From assembly GCA_964510955.1 (NCBI GenBank), contig CAZEDW010000017.1, positions 21,942 through 85,941 on the forward strand: 64,000 nucleotides of DNA, in the 5' to 3' direction. This stretch comes from JAFLCM01 sp964510955. GTDB lineage: Bacteria > Planctomycetota > Phycisphaerae > Phycisphaerales > UBA1924. The position numbers were made by a program, and so were the translations under genes. Positions 17,532 to 27,179 of the stretch are shown here, piece by piece (position 1 is the first letter of the stretch; each line of letters begins with the position of its first letter). The notes below the pieces were generated by a model. That model searched no databases. It was given only the letters and a program-made list of their open reading frames with translations, and was not told the origin of the DNA.

Positions 17532-18455
17532 TCACGCAAACGAATGAGCCAAATACGTGCACAGCGTGACGAGCCCTGCAGCAACCGCGAGGAACACCAC
17601 GAACCACGCCCAGTTCAGCGTGGAGCTGACGCCTCGAAAGTACTGCTCGATCGCGATACCCCACCATGTCGCGAGCCATGCGAAGAACCATACACCGCCG
17701 CACCACGCCCAGATCAAGACGAGGAGCAGATTCACCAACGCTGGGATCGGCAGTGCCGTGTTGATCAACCTCCAGACGCCGGCCGTGCCCATACAAGCGG
17801 TCGCACCATTAAGCAGCCCCGCGAACGCGTACGCGTTTACCCGCCAAACGTGGCTCATCCGCACTGGCACTGGGGACGTCCCAACTCTCAGATACGCGAA
17901 CAGAAGCGAGTTGGAGACGTGAATCAACATCAGAACGGCGCACGCAGCTGAAATCTGCCACAGGAGTTGTATCGCCTCCAACAACGTTGTCGGGGAACCC
18001 ACGGGCTGCGAGCCTGGCGCCGTGCCGGTGTGTGTTATGTGGAACGGGTGAGCAAGGTCGCTAAGCATCGCGAACGCCACCGTCACAGCCGCCCATATGG
18101 CGCCACAGAACCCCACGAAACGAATCAAGCGGCCCGGGCAAACAGGGTCAAACCGGCTCAGCCCGCCAAAGAGCGCTCCCGGCGCGAGCGTCCGCAGGCT
18201 GGTTGCCAAGAACGCACGGAAAAGACCTGTATCCATGTGCTCGATGGACCATCTGGTAATCCGTGGGTCGCCGTGGAATTGCCTTCCGCCCAACAAACTT
18301 GACCACTTGAAGCCGCTCCCGCACTCGCTGCACACCCCCTCCAGCGGGCACGATTCCGTCCAACTCGTCACAACTCCCGACAAGTCATAACCACATCGCG
18401 GACAAGGTACCGCGGTGCGCCCATTCGACACGTTGCGCTGTCTAGAAGAATTCAC
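17532..18455 (-). CDS. zinc-ribbon multi-pass membrane protein, paralogue 2
   Basis: 307 aa from the GTG at 18455, almost the same length as its neighbour. Same layout: CPRCGYDLSG...CPLEGVCSECG ribbon, FGGLSRFDPV, several membrane helices, SHVWRVNAYAFAGLLNG and STLNWAWFVV. The pair probably arose by tandem duplication and is likely co-transcribed, with 54 bases between stop and start. The middle loops (about residues 135-155) differ most. The frame runs on upstream of 18455, but that part has no conserved features. Confidence 0.78.
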   Translation of the reverse strand: MNSSRQRNVSNGRTAVPCPRCGYDLSGVVTSWTESCPLEGVCSECGSGFKWSSLLGGRQFHGDPRITRWSIEHMDTGLFRAFLATSLRTLAPGALFGGLSRFDPVCPGRLIRFVGFCGAIWAAVTVAFAMLSDLAHPFHITHTGTAPGSQPVGSPTTLLEAIQLLWQISAACAVLMLIHVSNSLLFAYLRVGTSPVPVRMSHVWRVNAYAFAGLLNGATACMGTAGVWRLINTALPIPALVNLLLVLIWAWCGGVWFFAWLATWWGIAIEQYFRGVSSTLNWAWFVVFLAVAAGLVTLCTYLAHSFA

Positions 18456-18556
18456 GCGCGGGATCGTATGAGCGTTTCTCCCAGCGAGGGGAACCCATCC
18501 GCCGCCTGTGCATCCAAGTCCCGCCGCGCCCGCGCGCCGGCAAGGGAGGAAACACG

Positions 18557-19693
18557 ATGCGTCACAACCCCGCTTCGCTCGGCGGCGCCGTCCTGCTGCC
18601 TGTTCTCGCCTCGACCGCCGCCGGCGCCGCGCCGCCGCCCGTGTGGTTCTCGGGCATGGGCCATCTCGCCGGCGGCCACAGCAGCCTGGCCTATGGGCTC
18701 TCCGCCGACGGCACCACCGCCGTGGGGCAGGCCGATGTCGCAGGCGTCCAGCTTCCGGTCCGATGGTCGCTGGCGGACGGCGTGCGGTCGCTCGGCACGC
18801 TCCCCGGCAGCAGCTTCTCAATCGCCCGCAAGGCCAGCGCCGACGGCTCGGTCATCGTGGGCCAAAGCAACGGGCGGGCCTTCCGCTGGACCAGTGACGC
18901 AGCCGGCGGCACGATCACGGACCTTGTCGCCTCCGCCGGCGGTGACACGTCCACTTTCTCCAGCGCCTGGGGCGTCAGCGCCGACGGCGGCACCGTGGTC
19001 GGAACGGCCAGCTTCACCTCGGGTTTCAACGCCTTCCGCTGGACGCAGGACACCGGCCTGACCAACCTCGGCTTCTTCGACGGGTCGAGCCTCTCGGCGG
19101 ACGGGCGATACTTCACCGCCACCGGCAGCGGGGCCAACGGGGCCATCCTCGCCTATCGCTCCGACGGCACGACGACCAACCAGATCCTTCACCTCCCCAG
19201 CCTCGCCGACATCACCCAGCCCCGCGGCATCTCCGGTGACGGCGGCTTCGTCGTGGGCTACAGCTTCATCAACAACGGCACGACGAACACCTACAACCAG
19301 GCCTTTATCTGGTCGGCGCTCACCGGGACCGTCGGGCTGCAAGACCTCCCCGGCGGCGGGCCGGATTCGGACGCCTTCGCCGTCACCGATGACGGTTCCA
19401 TCGTCGTCGGCTCCAGCTTTGGCAGCGCCGGAACGACCGCGACCATCTGGCGCAACGGCGTGCCGCAGGCCATGAACGGCTATCTCGCCGGGCACGGAGT
19501 ATCGGGCCTGGCCGGCTGGTTCCTTACGTCCGCCACCGCGGTGACTCCCGACGGACTCACGTTCGCGGGCATGGGCGTGAGCCCCGCTGGCCTGCAGGAA
19601 GGCTGGGTGGCCCACATCCCGGCGCCGGGGGCCGGCGCGGCGTTGATCGCCGCGGCGCTGATCACGCCCCGGCGCCGCCACTGGCACACCTGA
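18557..19693 (+). CDS. secreted HAF-repeat protein with PEP-CTERM-like tail
   Basis: 378 aa. GGGAGGAA precedes the ATG; signal peptide at residues 1-24 (ends AAGAA). The body consists of repeated units of the form GxSADGxxxVGxx...AFRWT, the pattern of the extracellular HAF repeat family (about six to seven copies), which probably folds as a beta-propeller. The C-terminus IPAPGAGAALIAAALITPRRR is a PEP-CTERM-like sorting tail. Likely cell-surface protein; ligand unknown. Divergent from the zinc-ribbon pair. Confidence 0.82.
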   Translation: MRHNPASLGGAVLLPVLASTAAGAAPPPVWFSGMGHLAGGHSSLAYGLSADGTTAVGQADVAGVQLPVRWSLADGVRSLGTLPGSSFSIARKASADGSVIVGQSNGRAFRWTSDAAGGTITDLVASAGGDTSTFSSAWGVSADGGTVVGTASFTSGFNAFRWTQDTGLTNLGFFDGSSLSADGRYFTATGSGANGAILAYRSDGTTTNQILHLPSLADITQPRGISGDGGFVVGYSFINNGTTNTYNQAFIWSALTGTVGLQDLPGGGPDSDAFAVTDDGSIVVGSSFGSAGTTATIWRNGVPQAMNGYLAGHGVSGLAGWFLTSATAVTPDGLTFAGMGVSPAGLQEGWVAHIPAPGAGAALIAAALITPRRRHWHT

Positions 19694-19767
19694 GGCCGAC
19701 CGATCGTAGAGTCTGTCCAACGAGTGGCGCGGCGCGCACGTCGTCTCTTGCACCAGCCCTCGCACGC

Positions 19768-22700
19768 CTACGGGCGTGCCGAGGGCAGCTCGACCAGCAC
19801 CAGAACCTTGGGCCGATCCAGCGGCGACTTGACGCTCGAACGGTCCAGCAGCGCCAGCCAGCGCGTGTCGACGGTGGGCACGAACTTGCCCGAGTCCATC
19901 GCCGCCTGCGCCTCGGCGAGGCTCGGCGAAGCGCCCGCCGGCGCCACCTGGATCGACTGGATCACGTCCGGGTCGTACCCGCGAAGCTCGAACCACGCGA
20001 GGTAAACGTCGCTGCGGGTCTCGGCGATGTTGGCCATGGCGCGCACGAGCGCGAGACGCTCCTCGGGGCCGTCCTTGGGGCGAGAGCCGGCGGCGAACTG
20101 CGCGGCGTCATTCCCAAACCGGCCCAGGGGCAAGCCCACCAGCGGCTGGGCGTCCGCCGCCGGCAACACGAAGCCGGCGCTGACCACCGAGCCAAAGGCG
20201 TTGGGCGCGACGAGAGGAGCCGCCAGCTTGCCGGAGTCTGTCGGCGTGTTGTCATAGCCCTCCCACTGCGCCAGCAGGCCAAGCTCGCTTGTCGTCACGA
20301 GACCCGATTGAGGCGCCTCGGCGGGCTGGGATCGCAGGCCCGGGATGCCCGTCGCCGCCACGCGGTTCCACTGCACCGCGACGCCGGTATCAAGATTGAG
20401 CTCTCGGTACGGCAGCAGCCAGTTGGCCAAGAGCGGGTACACCTGCGTGCCGTTGGGCGCGGGCAAGACAGGCGTGGTCGAAGAGCCGGCGTCATCAACG
20501 GCGTTGGCGATGCCCGTGAGCGGCCACAGGAACGGCAGCGACGACAGCACGCGCTTCGGAGCGGTGTTGATGTTGACGCGCCCGCTCGCGAGGTCGGTCC
20601 GCAGACGCAGCGCATCGAACGCCATCGGCACACGCAGCGCGAACGGGATCGTCAGGTCCTGCGGCAGCGCCACGTTGTTGCCAACGTTGGAGACCTGCTG
20701 CGACAGCGTGAACCGCGTGGGGTCGAGCACGCCGAGGTAGGGGTTGGTTTCGCCCGTGGGGTTGAGGGTGACTTGCTGCTGATCGCGGAAGAGTTCCCAG
20801 TCCGACCCGAGCTGCTCGGACGCGGTGACCCAGGTGCCCTTGGGGTTGTTCTCGTTGCCCTTGGCGAACTTGATGAACGGCTTAGCCGGATCGGTGACGT
20901 CATACGAGAGGGTCAGGTCCGCGGCGTCCTCCACCTTGGGGTAGTAGTCGGCGGCGGGATCGTTCGGCCGGTTGGGGTGGATGTACAGCGTCGCGACCGT
21001 CGGGAGCAGCAGCAGATCAGTGGCGAAGCGCAGGCGCGGCAGCGCCGGGATGTTGGCGCCGCTCAGCACCGCCGCGGTGGGGTTGAAGAGCTGGAAGTTG
21101 AAGACCAGATCGGCGCCGCCGTCGGTCTTCATTGTGCCCTTGGACTTGGCCCCTGGGCGCAGCCATGTTCCCGCGGTCTCGGTGGCGGGCGCCGCGATGC
21201 CCTCATCGGAGTTGATGAAGTCCTGGGCCGTGGGCTCCGGGTCGGGGATGGGAGGAGGAGGATCAGCCAGCGGCGTCACCGGCCCCGTCCGCCAGAGCTG
21301 GCGGAGCTTGTGCGTGCCGGTGGTGCCGTCAGCCGAGTCCTGGCGGTCCAGCACCCGCAGCTTGTTCTGCGAACGCCTTTCGATCACATAGGGCGAAAAC
21401 CCTGACGCTCCAGCGACATTGTCCGTCGGCCTGTGCATCGTTGAAGCGACCGCGAGTCGGAGTCGCCCCACAGGATTCACATTGGTCGCGGGGGTGCCGC
21501 CATCGGACACCGTCGGGAAGGGAGGCATCGTGTAGGGAGCTGTCAGAACATCGGGAAACGCCGCTGTCGCCACCGCCGGCTGTACCGGGGGCGACAGGCG
21601 GTCGACCAGCACATCAAAGTTCGGCCCCGTGATCCCGCCACCCTTTCGGACCAGCAGGACAGGCGTCTCGTGGTCCGGCGCAGAAGCGCCGAGCAGCCAA
21701 TGCACAAAGACCGGCGTGAGGTCGGAGTCCTGCACCGTCCCGCCGTCCTCGCTGGGAACCAGGGCGCCGAGGCCCGTCACCCCGGCGATGCTCGGGTCCT
21801 TCAGGCGGATCAACGTCGGGACATCCGGGCTTGTGTAGCCGGGGGCCGCGGCGAGCATGCTCTCGAACTGGCCCACGATGCTGTTGGAAGGCGTCGCGGC
21901 GTTGAACCAGTAGTTGACGAACTCCGGGGGCGGCGTCCCGGGGCTCTGCGCCGGGCCCAGCGCGTACCACGCGACCACCACGCCGCCCGCCGGGATCAGC
22001 GGGACGTTGGTGTCAGAGTTTGACAGATCAAAGCTGAGCGTCCGCGTGCCGTGACGCACCATCACCTTGTAGTTGGTGAGCAGCACGGGCTGCGGCCACG
22101 GGTTGCGCAGCTCGAACGCCATGATCGAGCCGAGCTGATCGTCCGGACTGGTCGGGTCGACCGAGGGAGCCGGCTCCCCGCCCCCGACGGCGCTGCGGTC
22201 TTCATAGAACGCGAAATAGCTTGCCTGCACCAGGAACGGCTGGCGGTCCAGCCCCACCACCGTCAGGTTGCCCGCGCCGTTCTTGGTGAAGCCGAAGAAC
22301 TCCGGGCGCAGCGGCGAGGCGTCCTGGGCCGGGTCGCCGCCGACGCCGGTCAGCGTCGGGATGCTCCCTTGGGCCATGCGGGTGCCCAGCTCGCGGACGT
22401 TGTTCAGGCGGTAGCCGGGGTACTGCGCGGCGCCGGGGAGCTGCACGGTCGAGGTGTTGAAGATGCGCAGCACGGTCGGCGATTCGTCGGAATGCACGTC
22501 GGCCTGCGGGTTGTTCGGGGTCGTCGTCACCGCGGTGCTCAGGTCGAGCGCGTCGATCAGGTTGGCCGTCAGGCACGCCGCCTTGAGCACCGCGTAGCTG
22601 GCCTTGAGTTCCAGAGGGCCACCGGAGGTGAAGAGCTTGTCGTTGAGCATCTTCGCCGGGCCGTCCTTGCCGTTGGGCGCGATATTGAACTGGCCGATGG

Positions 22701-24864
22701 TGCCGCCGTAGTGGTAGCGGTACTGCTTGTCCACGGAGCCGTTGATGACGCCCGACGGCGTGCCGCTGTAGAGGTCTTTGATGCCGAGTTCGCGGCTGAG
22801 CGGCTTGTCGGTCGTGAGCGGTGCCAGGGCCCAGGTGAACGTGTCGAAGAGCCGCTGGGCATCGGTGCTGACCACGCCGCCACCGTTGGCGACCTTGCGG
22901 GCCGCGTCTTCAAGCGCCGCGAGGTTGATCCGCGGCAGCGACGCCTGCCCGTCGAAATAGCTCGGTTGGGCGGCGCGCTCGCCCGGCTTGAGCTTGTTCA
23001 GCACCGGCACCGGCCCGATGTTCCCAACGCCGCTCAGCGGGGTGACCAGGTGGCGGTTGTCGTTGACAAGCTGGGTCACCGTGGGCCAGCCCGCGTTGCC
23101 GGCGCTTTCGTCGGGGTTGCCGAAGCGCCGCGGCGAGGAGCTGAGCAGGCCGGGCTGCCCCGTGGTGCCCTCGCGCGAGCGAAGGGGGCCGTACCCGTTC
23201 GGGGTGGACGAGCCGGGCAGATACCCGCTCGCGTCGGTGCCGTCGGCGAGCTGCTCGAGGCGCGACGTCACGTTGGCGTTGTTGGTGCCCCAGAAAGCGA
23301 ACAGGTCGATCACGTCGCGGGGCGGCAGCGCCGTGGCGAGCGGCGTCGCGGCGTGCTCGGGGTCGGAGCCGTAATAGGTGTACCACGCGGCGCGCTGCGC
23401 GATGGTGGGATAGTCCGTCGCCGTCCACGGACCCGTCGAGGTCTCGCCGCCGCTGGGATAGGCCTGCTCGGGGTGGAGGCTTGCGCGCACGAGCGGGTCG
23501 TAGGGCGGTTCGTAGTTGGGATCGGTGGTTGCCAGCGGCTCTTCGCCGAGCTTGCGGATGGTGGGCCCGAAGCCCTGGGCGCGGGCGAGCATGCGCCGGT
23601 ACGCCGGGTCCTGGTTATCGAGCAGGCGGTTGGTGTAGATGTCGGCGGGCCAGATCTGCGTGCCGACCAGCCCCGTGCCGAACGTCCCGGAGAGCACCGA
23701 CGCCGCCGCGTTGGGCGCGCCGTAGCCGATCAGCCTCAGCAGGTCGACGTCGGCGGGCGTGGCGCCCGTCCCCACGGTGGTCACCCACGAGCGGTTGCCG
23801 GGCGGGCTCTCGTTGTTGTACAGGTCCTTGTAGGGGAACGTGGTGGCGGTGTTGTAGTTGACCAGCGAGGACGCGTCGATGATCCGCGCGGCGACCACCC
23901 ACGTGAGCCCGAAGGTGTTGCCCAGGGCGTCGAGCTGTTGCCAGCGTGCGTCCGGACGCAGGTCGCCGTCAACGTCGGTGAAGCGCCGGTACTGGTGCGG
24001 CGGGGCCTGCGTGAGCGGGTTGTTGGCGTCCTCGACGCGGTTCATCTGCCAGCCGGGGACCTTGGTCGGCACGTCGCCCGGGTTTGGGGGGAAGACCCCG
24101 GCCTGGTTCGGGATGGTGTAGAACGCGGTTCCGACGCGGGCGGGGTATGAACCGCCGTCGCTGAGGTCGGCCGCGGGGTTCGCCGCGCCCGAGGCCGTGG
24201 GGTGCAGGAACATCTGGGCCAGGTCGACAAACCGGCCCGAGTCACGCACCCAGCGGTCCGGGACCGTGCCGGCACGGTTCCCCGGCTGGAAGCGGTACGC
24301 GCTCAGCAGGTTGCTGAGCTGCATCCAGTAGCTGTTGCCCGGCGTGTTGAGGTCCCACACCGGTTCGGTGCCGCCCAGCCACGCGTCGTCACGGGGCGCG
24401 ATCGCGGGCTTGCCGGTGGTGCTGTCCGAAGGCTCGTACAGCACCGCGGCGGTGTCGGTGATCTGCGGGGCGGCCGGGTTGTTGGTGCCGTTGGGGTCGA
24501 CGGCCCAGGGGCCGTACACGCTGGGATGATCGGTGTATTCGCCGTCCTCGAACGCGCGGGGCCACCTCGTGGTCGGGACGTCGCGGGTGACGATCTTGTT
24601 GCCGAACAGGTCCGCCGCCAGGAGGTTCTTGATGTGCGCGACAACGGTGTTGACCTGCTGCTGGACGTTGATGTCGCGCTGCGCGCCCTCGGCGCTCTGG
24701 CGCTCGGTGCGCACGATGGCCACGTACGAGACCGCTGCGATCGACATGACGGCCAGCACGCCCAGCGCCAGCACGATGATGGTGCCGCGGCGCGACGCGG
24801 GGCGGGCACGCAGCCGGCGCCGGCGCGCCCGAACGAGCAACTTGTCGAACAAACCGAACATCAT
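19768..24864 (-). CDS. very large GspK-like minor pseudopilin (1698 aa)
   Basis: Probable tip pseudopilin of the type II secretion/pilus system. The ATG at 24864 is preceded by GGAGGTG. The N-terminus has a basic segment, then RRGTIIVLALGVLAVMSIAA: a prepilin-like helix lacking the Glu at +5, as in GspK. About 1400 residues further on, GRVNINTAPKRVLSSLP (about 1428-1444) matches the helix-hairpin-helix motif of GspK proteins. GspK is normally about 300-400 aa, so this one carries more than 1000 extra residues, Pro/Asn/Thr-rich with many numeric-like NNP, DP and PPxP turns, of no family I recognise. Last gene of the operon, 71 bases after the GspJ-like gene. Confidence 0.78.
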   Translation of the reverse strand: MMFGLFDKLLVRARRRRLRARPASRRGTIIVLALGVLAVMSIAAVSYVAIVRTERQSAEGAQRDINVQQQVNTVVAHIKNLLAADLFGNKIVTRDVPTTRWPRAFEDGEYTDHPSVYGPWAVDPNGTNNPAAPQITDTAAVLYEPSDSTTGKPAIAPRDDAWLGGTEPVWDLNTPGNSYWMQLSNLLSAYRFQPGNRAGTVPDRWVRDSGRFVDLAQMFLHPTASGAANPAADLSDGGSYPARVGTAFYTIPNQAGVFPPNPGDVPTKVPGWQMNRVEDANNPLTQAPPHQYRRFTDVDGDLRPDARWQQLDALGNTFGLTWVVAARIIDASSLVNYNTATTFPYKDLYNNESPPGNRSWVTTVGTGATPADVDLLRLIGYGAPNAAASVLSGTFGTGLVGTQIWPADIYTNRLLDNQDPAYRRMLARAQGFGPTIRKLGEEPLATTDPNYEPPYDPLVRASLHPEQAYPSGGETSTGPWTATDYPTIAQRAAWYTYYGSDPEHAATPLATALPPRDVIDLFAFWGTNNANVTSRLEQLADGTDASGYLPGSSTPNGYGPLRSREGTTGQPGLLSSSPRRFGNPDESAGNAGWPTVTQLVNDNRHLVTPLSGVGNIGPVPVLNKLKPGERAAQPSYFDGQASLPRINLAALEDAARKVANGGGVVSTDAQRLFDTFTWALAPLTTDKPLSRELGIKDLYSGTPSGVINGSVDKQYRYHYGGTIGQFNIAPNGKDGPAKMLNDKLFTSGGPLELKASYAVLKAACLTANLIDALDLSTAVTTTPNNPQADVHSDESPTVLRIFNTSTVQLPGAAQYPGYRLNNVRELGTRMAQGSIPTLTGVGGDPAQDASPLRPEFFGFTKNGAGNLTVVGLDRQPFLVQASYFAFYEDRSAVGGGEPAPSVDPTSPDDQLGSIMAFELRNPWPQPVLLTNYKVMVRHGTRTLSFDLSNSDTNVPLIPAGGVVVAWYALGPAQSPGTPPPEFVNYWFNAATPSNSIVGQFESMLAAAPGYTSPDVPTLIRLKDPSIAGVTGLGALVPSEDGGTVQDSDLTPVFVHWLLGASAPDHETPVLLVRKGGGITGPNFDVLVDRLSPPVQPAVATAAFPDVLTAPYTMPPFPTVSDGGTPATNVNPVGRLRLAVASTMHRPTDNVAGASGFSPYVIERRSQNKLRVLDRQDSADGTTGTHKLRQLWRTGPVTPLADPPPPIPDPEPTAQDFINSDEGIAAPATETAGTWLRPGAKSKGTMKTDGGADLVFNFQLFNPTAAVLSGANIPALPRLRFATDLLLLPTVATLYIHPNRPNDPAADYYPKVEDAADLTLSYDVTDPAKPFIKFAKGNENNPKGTWVTASEQLGSDWELFRDQQQVTLNPTGETNPYLGVLDPTRFTLSQQVSNVGNNVALPQDLTIPFALRVPMAFDALRLRTDLASGRVNINTAPKRVLSSLPFLWPLTGIANAVDDAGSSTTPVLPAPNGTQVYPLLANWLLPYRELNLDTGVAVQWNRVAATGIPGLRSQPAEAPQSGLVTTSELGLLAQWEGYDNTPTDSGKLAAPLVAPNAFGSVVSAGFVLPAADAQPLVGLPLGRFGNDAAQFAAGSRPKDGPEERLALVRAMANIAETRSDVYLAWFELRGYDPDVIQSIQVAPAGASPSLAEAQAAMDSGKFVPTVDTRWLALLDRSSVKSPLDRPKVLVLVELPSARP

Positions 24865-24935
24865 CGGACACCTCCGAACAAAGCGGGCCTCCGCACGCCC
24901 CACCGCGGCCCAGCGGGCCCCCACGCCGAAACGGG

Positions 24936-27161
24936 CTATTGCTGCTGCTGCACGGACTGATCGATCGCGAGCACGAACTCAAACCGCTTGCCCCCGGGGA
25001 TCCGGTTCAGCGAGTCGTGCAGCGTCATGCGGACGCGCACCCGCTTGGGCTTCTGCCAGGGGCTTTCCTCGTTCCACTGCAGGCGCGGGGTCGCGCCCTG
25101 AACCACGTACTGCGGGCGCCGGAACGGGAAAACGGCCATGTATTCCGAGTCGCTCCCCCCGGTCAGGCTCACGTCGTAGGCGCCGTTCTCCGCCGGCAGC
25201 GCCGAGCTGCCCAGCCCCGGGCGGACCAGGAGGCGGTGCGCGAAGTTCACCAGCGGCACCGCGCCCAGCACGGAGTACCGGTCCTGCGCGTTGAGGATCG
25301 CGTTGGTCGTCACCGGCGCCGTCACCCCGAAGTACGAGGCGCTCGGGCGCGAGGGGAGAACCTCCGGGTCCGGCGGCCGGTCCAGGGCGGTTGCGGACTC
25401 GGCGACGTTGAAACCCGGCGCGTTGATGGTGCGGAACTGCCGCCGCGGGAACACCGCGTCGAACCACACCAGGTCGCCCTGGTTGAACTGGGCGTACAGG
25501 TTTTCGGGCGAGACCGGACCGAGGTAGACCCTCAGCGGGCGGGGATCGTTCCACACCGTCCCGTCGTTCCAGGCGATCTCGAAGCTGCTGCACCGCGCGG
25601 CGATGACCGCGTGCGCGTCCATCGCCGCGTCGCCGGGGAACGGCTCGGGCGTGCTCGACCCCGACGCCAGGCTCTGTCCCGCGCTGGTGCTGACCCGCTG
25701 CGGCGCCGGCGGCGCCGGGTCGCACAGCACGCGGGTGAACACACCCGCCACCGCGGTGCGCAGCGTCGTCGCGGCGCCCGCGAGAACCTGCTCGCCGCTC
25801 AGGTTCAGCCCGCTGGCGCCCCAGTACGAGGGGACCACCTCCATCAGCGGCGCATCGGCGCGCCGGTTCACGTCCGGCGGCAGCAGATAGTCCTGCGAAC
25901 CCGGGCTACCGTCGCCCGAGTAATCGAACATCCCCGCGCTGAAGGCGGTGGCGTCGGTCGGGATGAACGCCGGGTCGGTCAGGTCGTACCGCGAGCTGGT
26001 GATCAGCCCTTCGAGCCAGCGCTGCACGTCGTCGCGGTCCTGGGCGCAGATGTCGGTGCGTCCCCAGCGGATCAGCCTCGGGCCCGCGAGCGTCTGCGCC
26101 GGGTACACCCAGCCGTTGCCCAGCACGAAGAAGTTCGCCAGGCTGGCGTCGCCCCAGCCGGACCGCACCTGGTTCTCGCGGTCGCGGATGAGCGGCGCGT
26201 AGGTCCGGAAGGGGGGCACGGCGCGGGCCGCGCCGTTGGCATCGACGGCCTGCGGCGTGATGGTGCCGAACCGGGGGTTGCGCGTGTCGCTCAGCGCCCC
26301 GCCCGCCGCACGCCCGCCGACCAGCAGCAACTGGTGGCGCAGCAGTGTGAACTCCGAGGCGAACTCGTTGCGGGTCAGCGGCTCGCCGAACACCTGCCCC
26401 CAGTTGAGCGTGCGCTGCACGTTCGCGTCGGTCGCGTCGCTGCTGGGGTCGTTGGGGATCGGGACCGAGTGCGTGTCGGGGAAGAGCCGGCGGATGGGGC
26501 GGTTGTTCAGGTCGGTCGGCTTGGTGGGGTCCCACGCGGTGCCCGCGGGCGTCCGCGCCGGCCCGGGCTTGAGGCCGTGACCCCAGTACACCCTGGCGTA
26601 GTCGGCGTTCACCGGCTGACTCTCGGCGCCGTTGACCTGGAACGAGCTGAACTTGCTGCGCTCTTCGGACCGCGCCAGGAACACCATCTCGTCCAGGCGC
26701 ACCGTCACGCCGTGCCCGATCTTCTTGCCCAGTGCGTCACGCTGGTACGGCGTGATGCCGGCGCGCTGGTCCGCTTCCTTGTCGGCCTGCGTCAGGTAGA
26801 TGGCCCGCTCGTCGGTCGAGTTCGGGTATGACGGCGGGACGGCCCCGTCGTTGTTGGCGTCGCCCGCCACCCGGCTGCGGATGGCGAACAGGCTCTCATC
26901 AGAGCGGAGGCGGCTGATGGCGGCGAAGTCGTCGCGGAACTGCCGCTCGATCGCCCGCGCCGCCTGGTCGACCTCCGACACCGCCGCCCCTGCGCGCACC
27001 AGCCGCCCGATCTGCGAGAAAATCTGCCCCAGCGCCACGCTGAGCACGATCACCACGCTTACCGCCACCAGCAGCTCGGCCAGCGTGAACGCGCGGAGAG
27101 CGCGCGAAGCCGCACGCGGCGGGGCGGGGAGGCGGCGGGGGTTGTGCGGACCGTGTGGCAT
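24936..27161 (-). CDS. large GspJ-like pseudopilin
   Basis: 741 aa; canonical GspJ is about 200 aa. A type III prepilin signal is present: basic leader, then RAFTLAELLVAVSVVIVLSV with Glu at +5, followed by a membrane-spanning and coiled N-terminal helix ending near QFRDDFAAISRL. The pattern of a long helix followed by FRDDF is typical of GspJ. The rest is a large beta-rich domain without a recognised family. It sits between the GspI-like and GspK-like genes, in the position of gspJ in type II secretion operons. Confidence 0.75.
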   Translation of the reverse strand: MPHGPHNPRRLPAPPRAASRALRAFTLAELLVAVSVVIVLSVALGQIFSQIGRLVRAGAAVSEVDQAARAIERQFRDDFAAISRLRSDESLFAIRSRVAGDANNDGAVPPSYPNSTDERAIYLTQADKEADQRAGITPYQRDALGKKIGHGVTVRLDEMVFLARSEERSKFSSFQVNGAESQPVNADYARVYWGHGLKPGPARTPAGTAWDPTKPTDLNNRPIRRLFPDTHSVPIPNDPSSDATDANVQRTLNWGQVFGEPLTRNEFASEFTLLRHQLLLVGGRAAGGALSDTRNPRFGTITPQAVDANGAARAVPPFRTYAPLIRDRENQVRSGWGDASLANFFVLGNGWVYPAQTLAGPRLIRWGRTDICAQDRDDVQRWLEGLITSSRYDLTDPAFIPTDATAFSAGMFDYSGDGSPGSQDYLLPPDVNRRADAPLMEVVPSYWGASGLNLSGEQVLAGAATTLRTAVAGVFTRVLCDPAPPAPQRVSTSAGQSLASGSSTPEPFPGDAAMDAHAVIAARCSSFEIAWNDGTVWNDPRPLRVYLGPVSPENLYAQFNQGDLVWFDAVFPRRQFRTINAPGFNVAESATALDRPPDPEVLPSRPSASYFGVTAPVTTNAILNAQDRYSVLGAVPLVNFAHRLLVRPGLGSSALPAENGAYDVSLTGGSDSEYMAVFPFRRPQYVVQGATPRLQWNEESPWQKPKRVRVRMTLHDSLNRIPGGKRFEFVLAIDQSVQQQQ

Positions 27162-27179
27162 TGCTGGTTGAACCGGGGC

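Noticed and set aside
22051..24150. 699-codon plus-strand open frame, Arg/Val/His-rich.
   Set aside because: Lies wholly antisense to the GspK-like gene; no signal, motif or start context, and the composition is typical of shadow frames.
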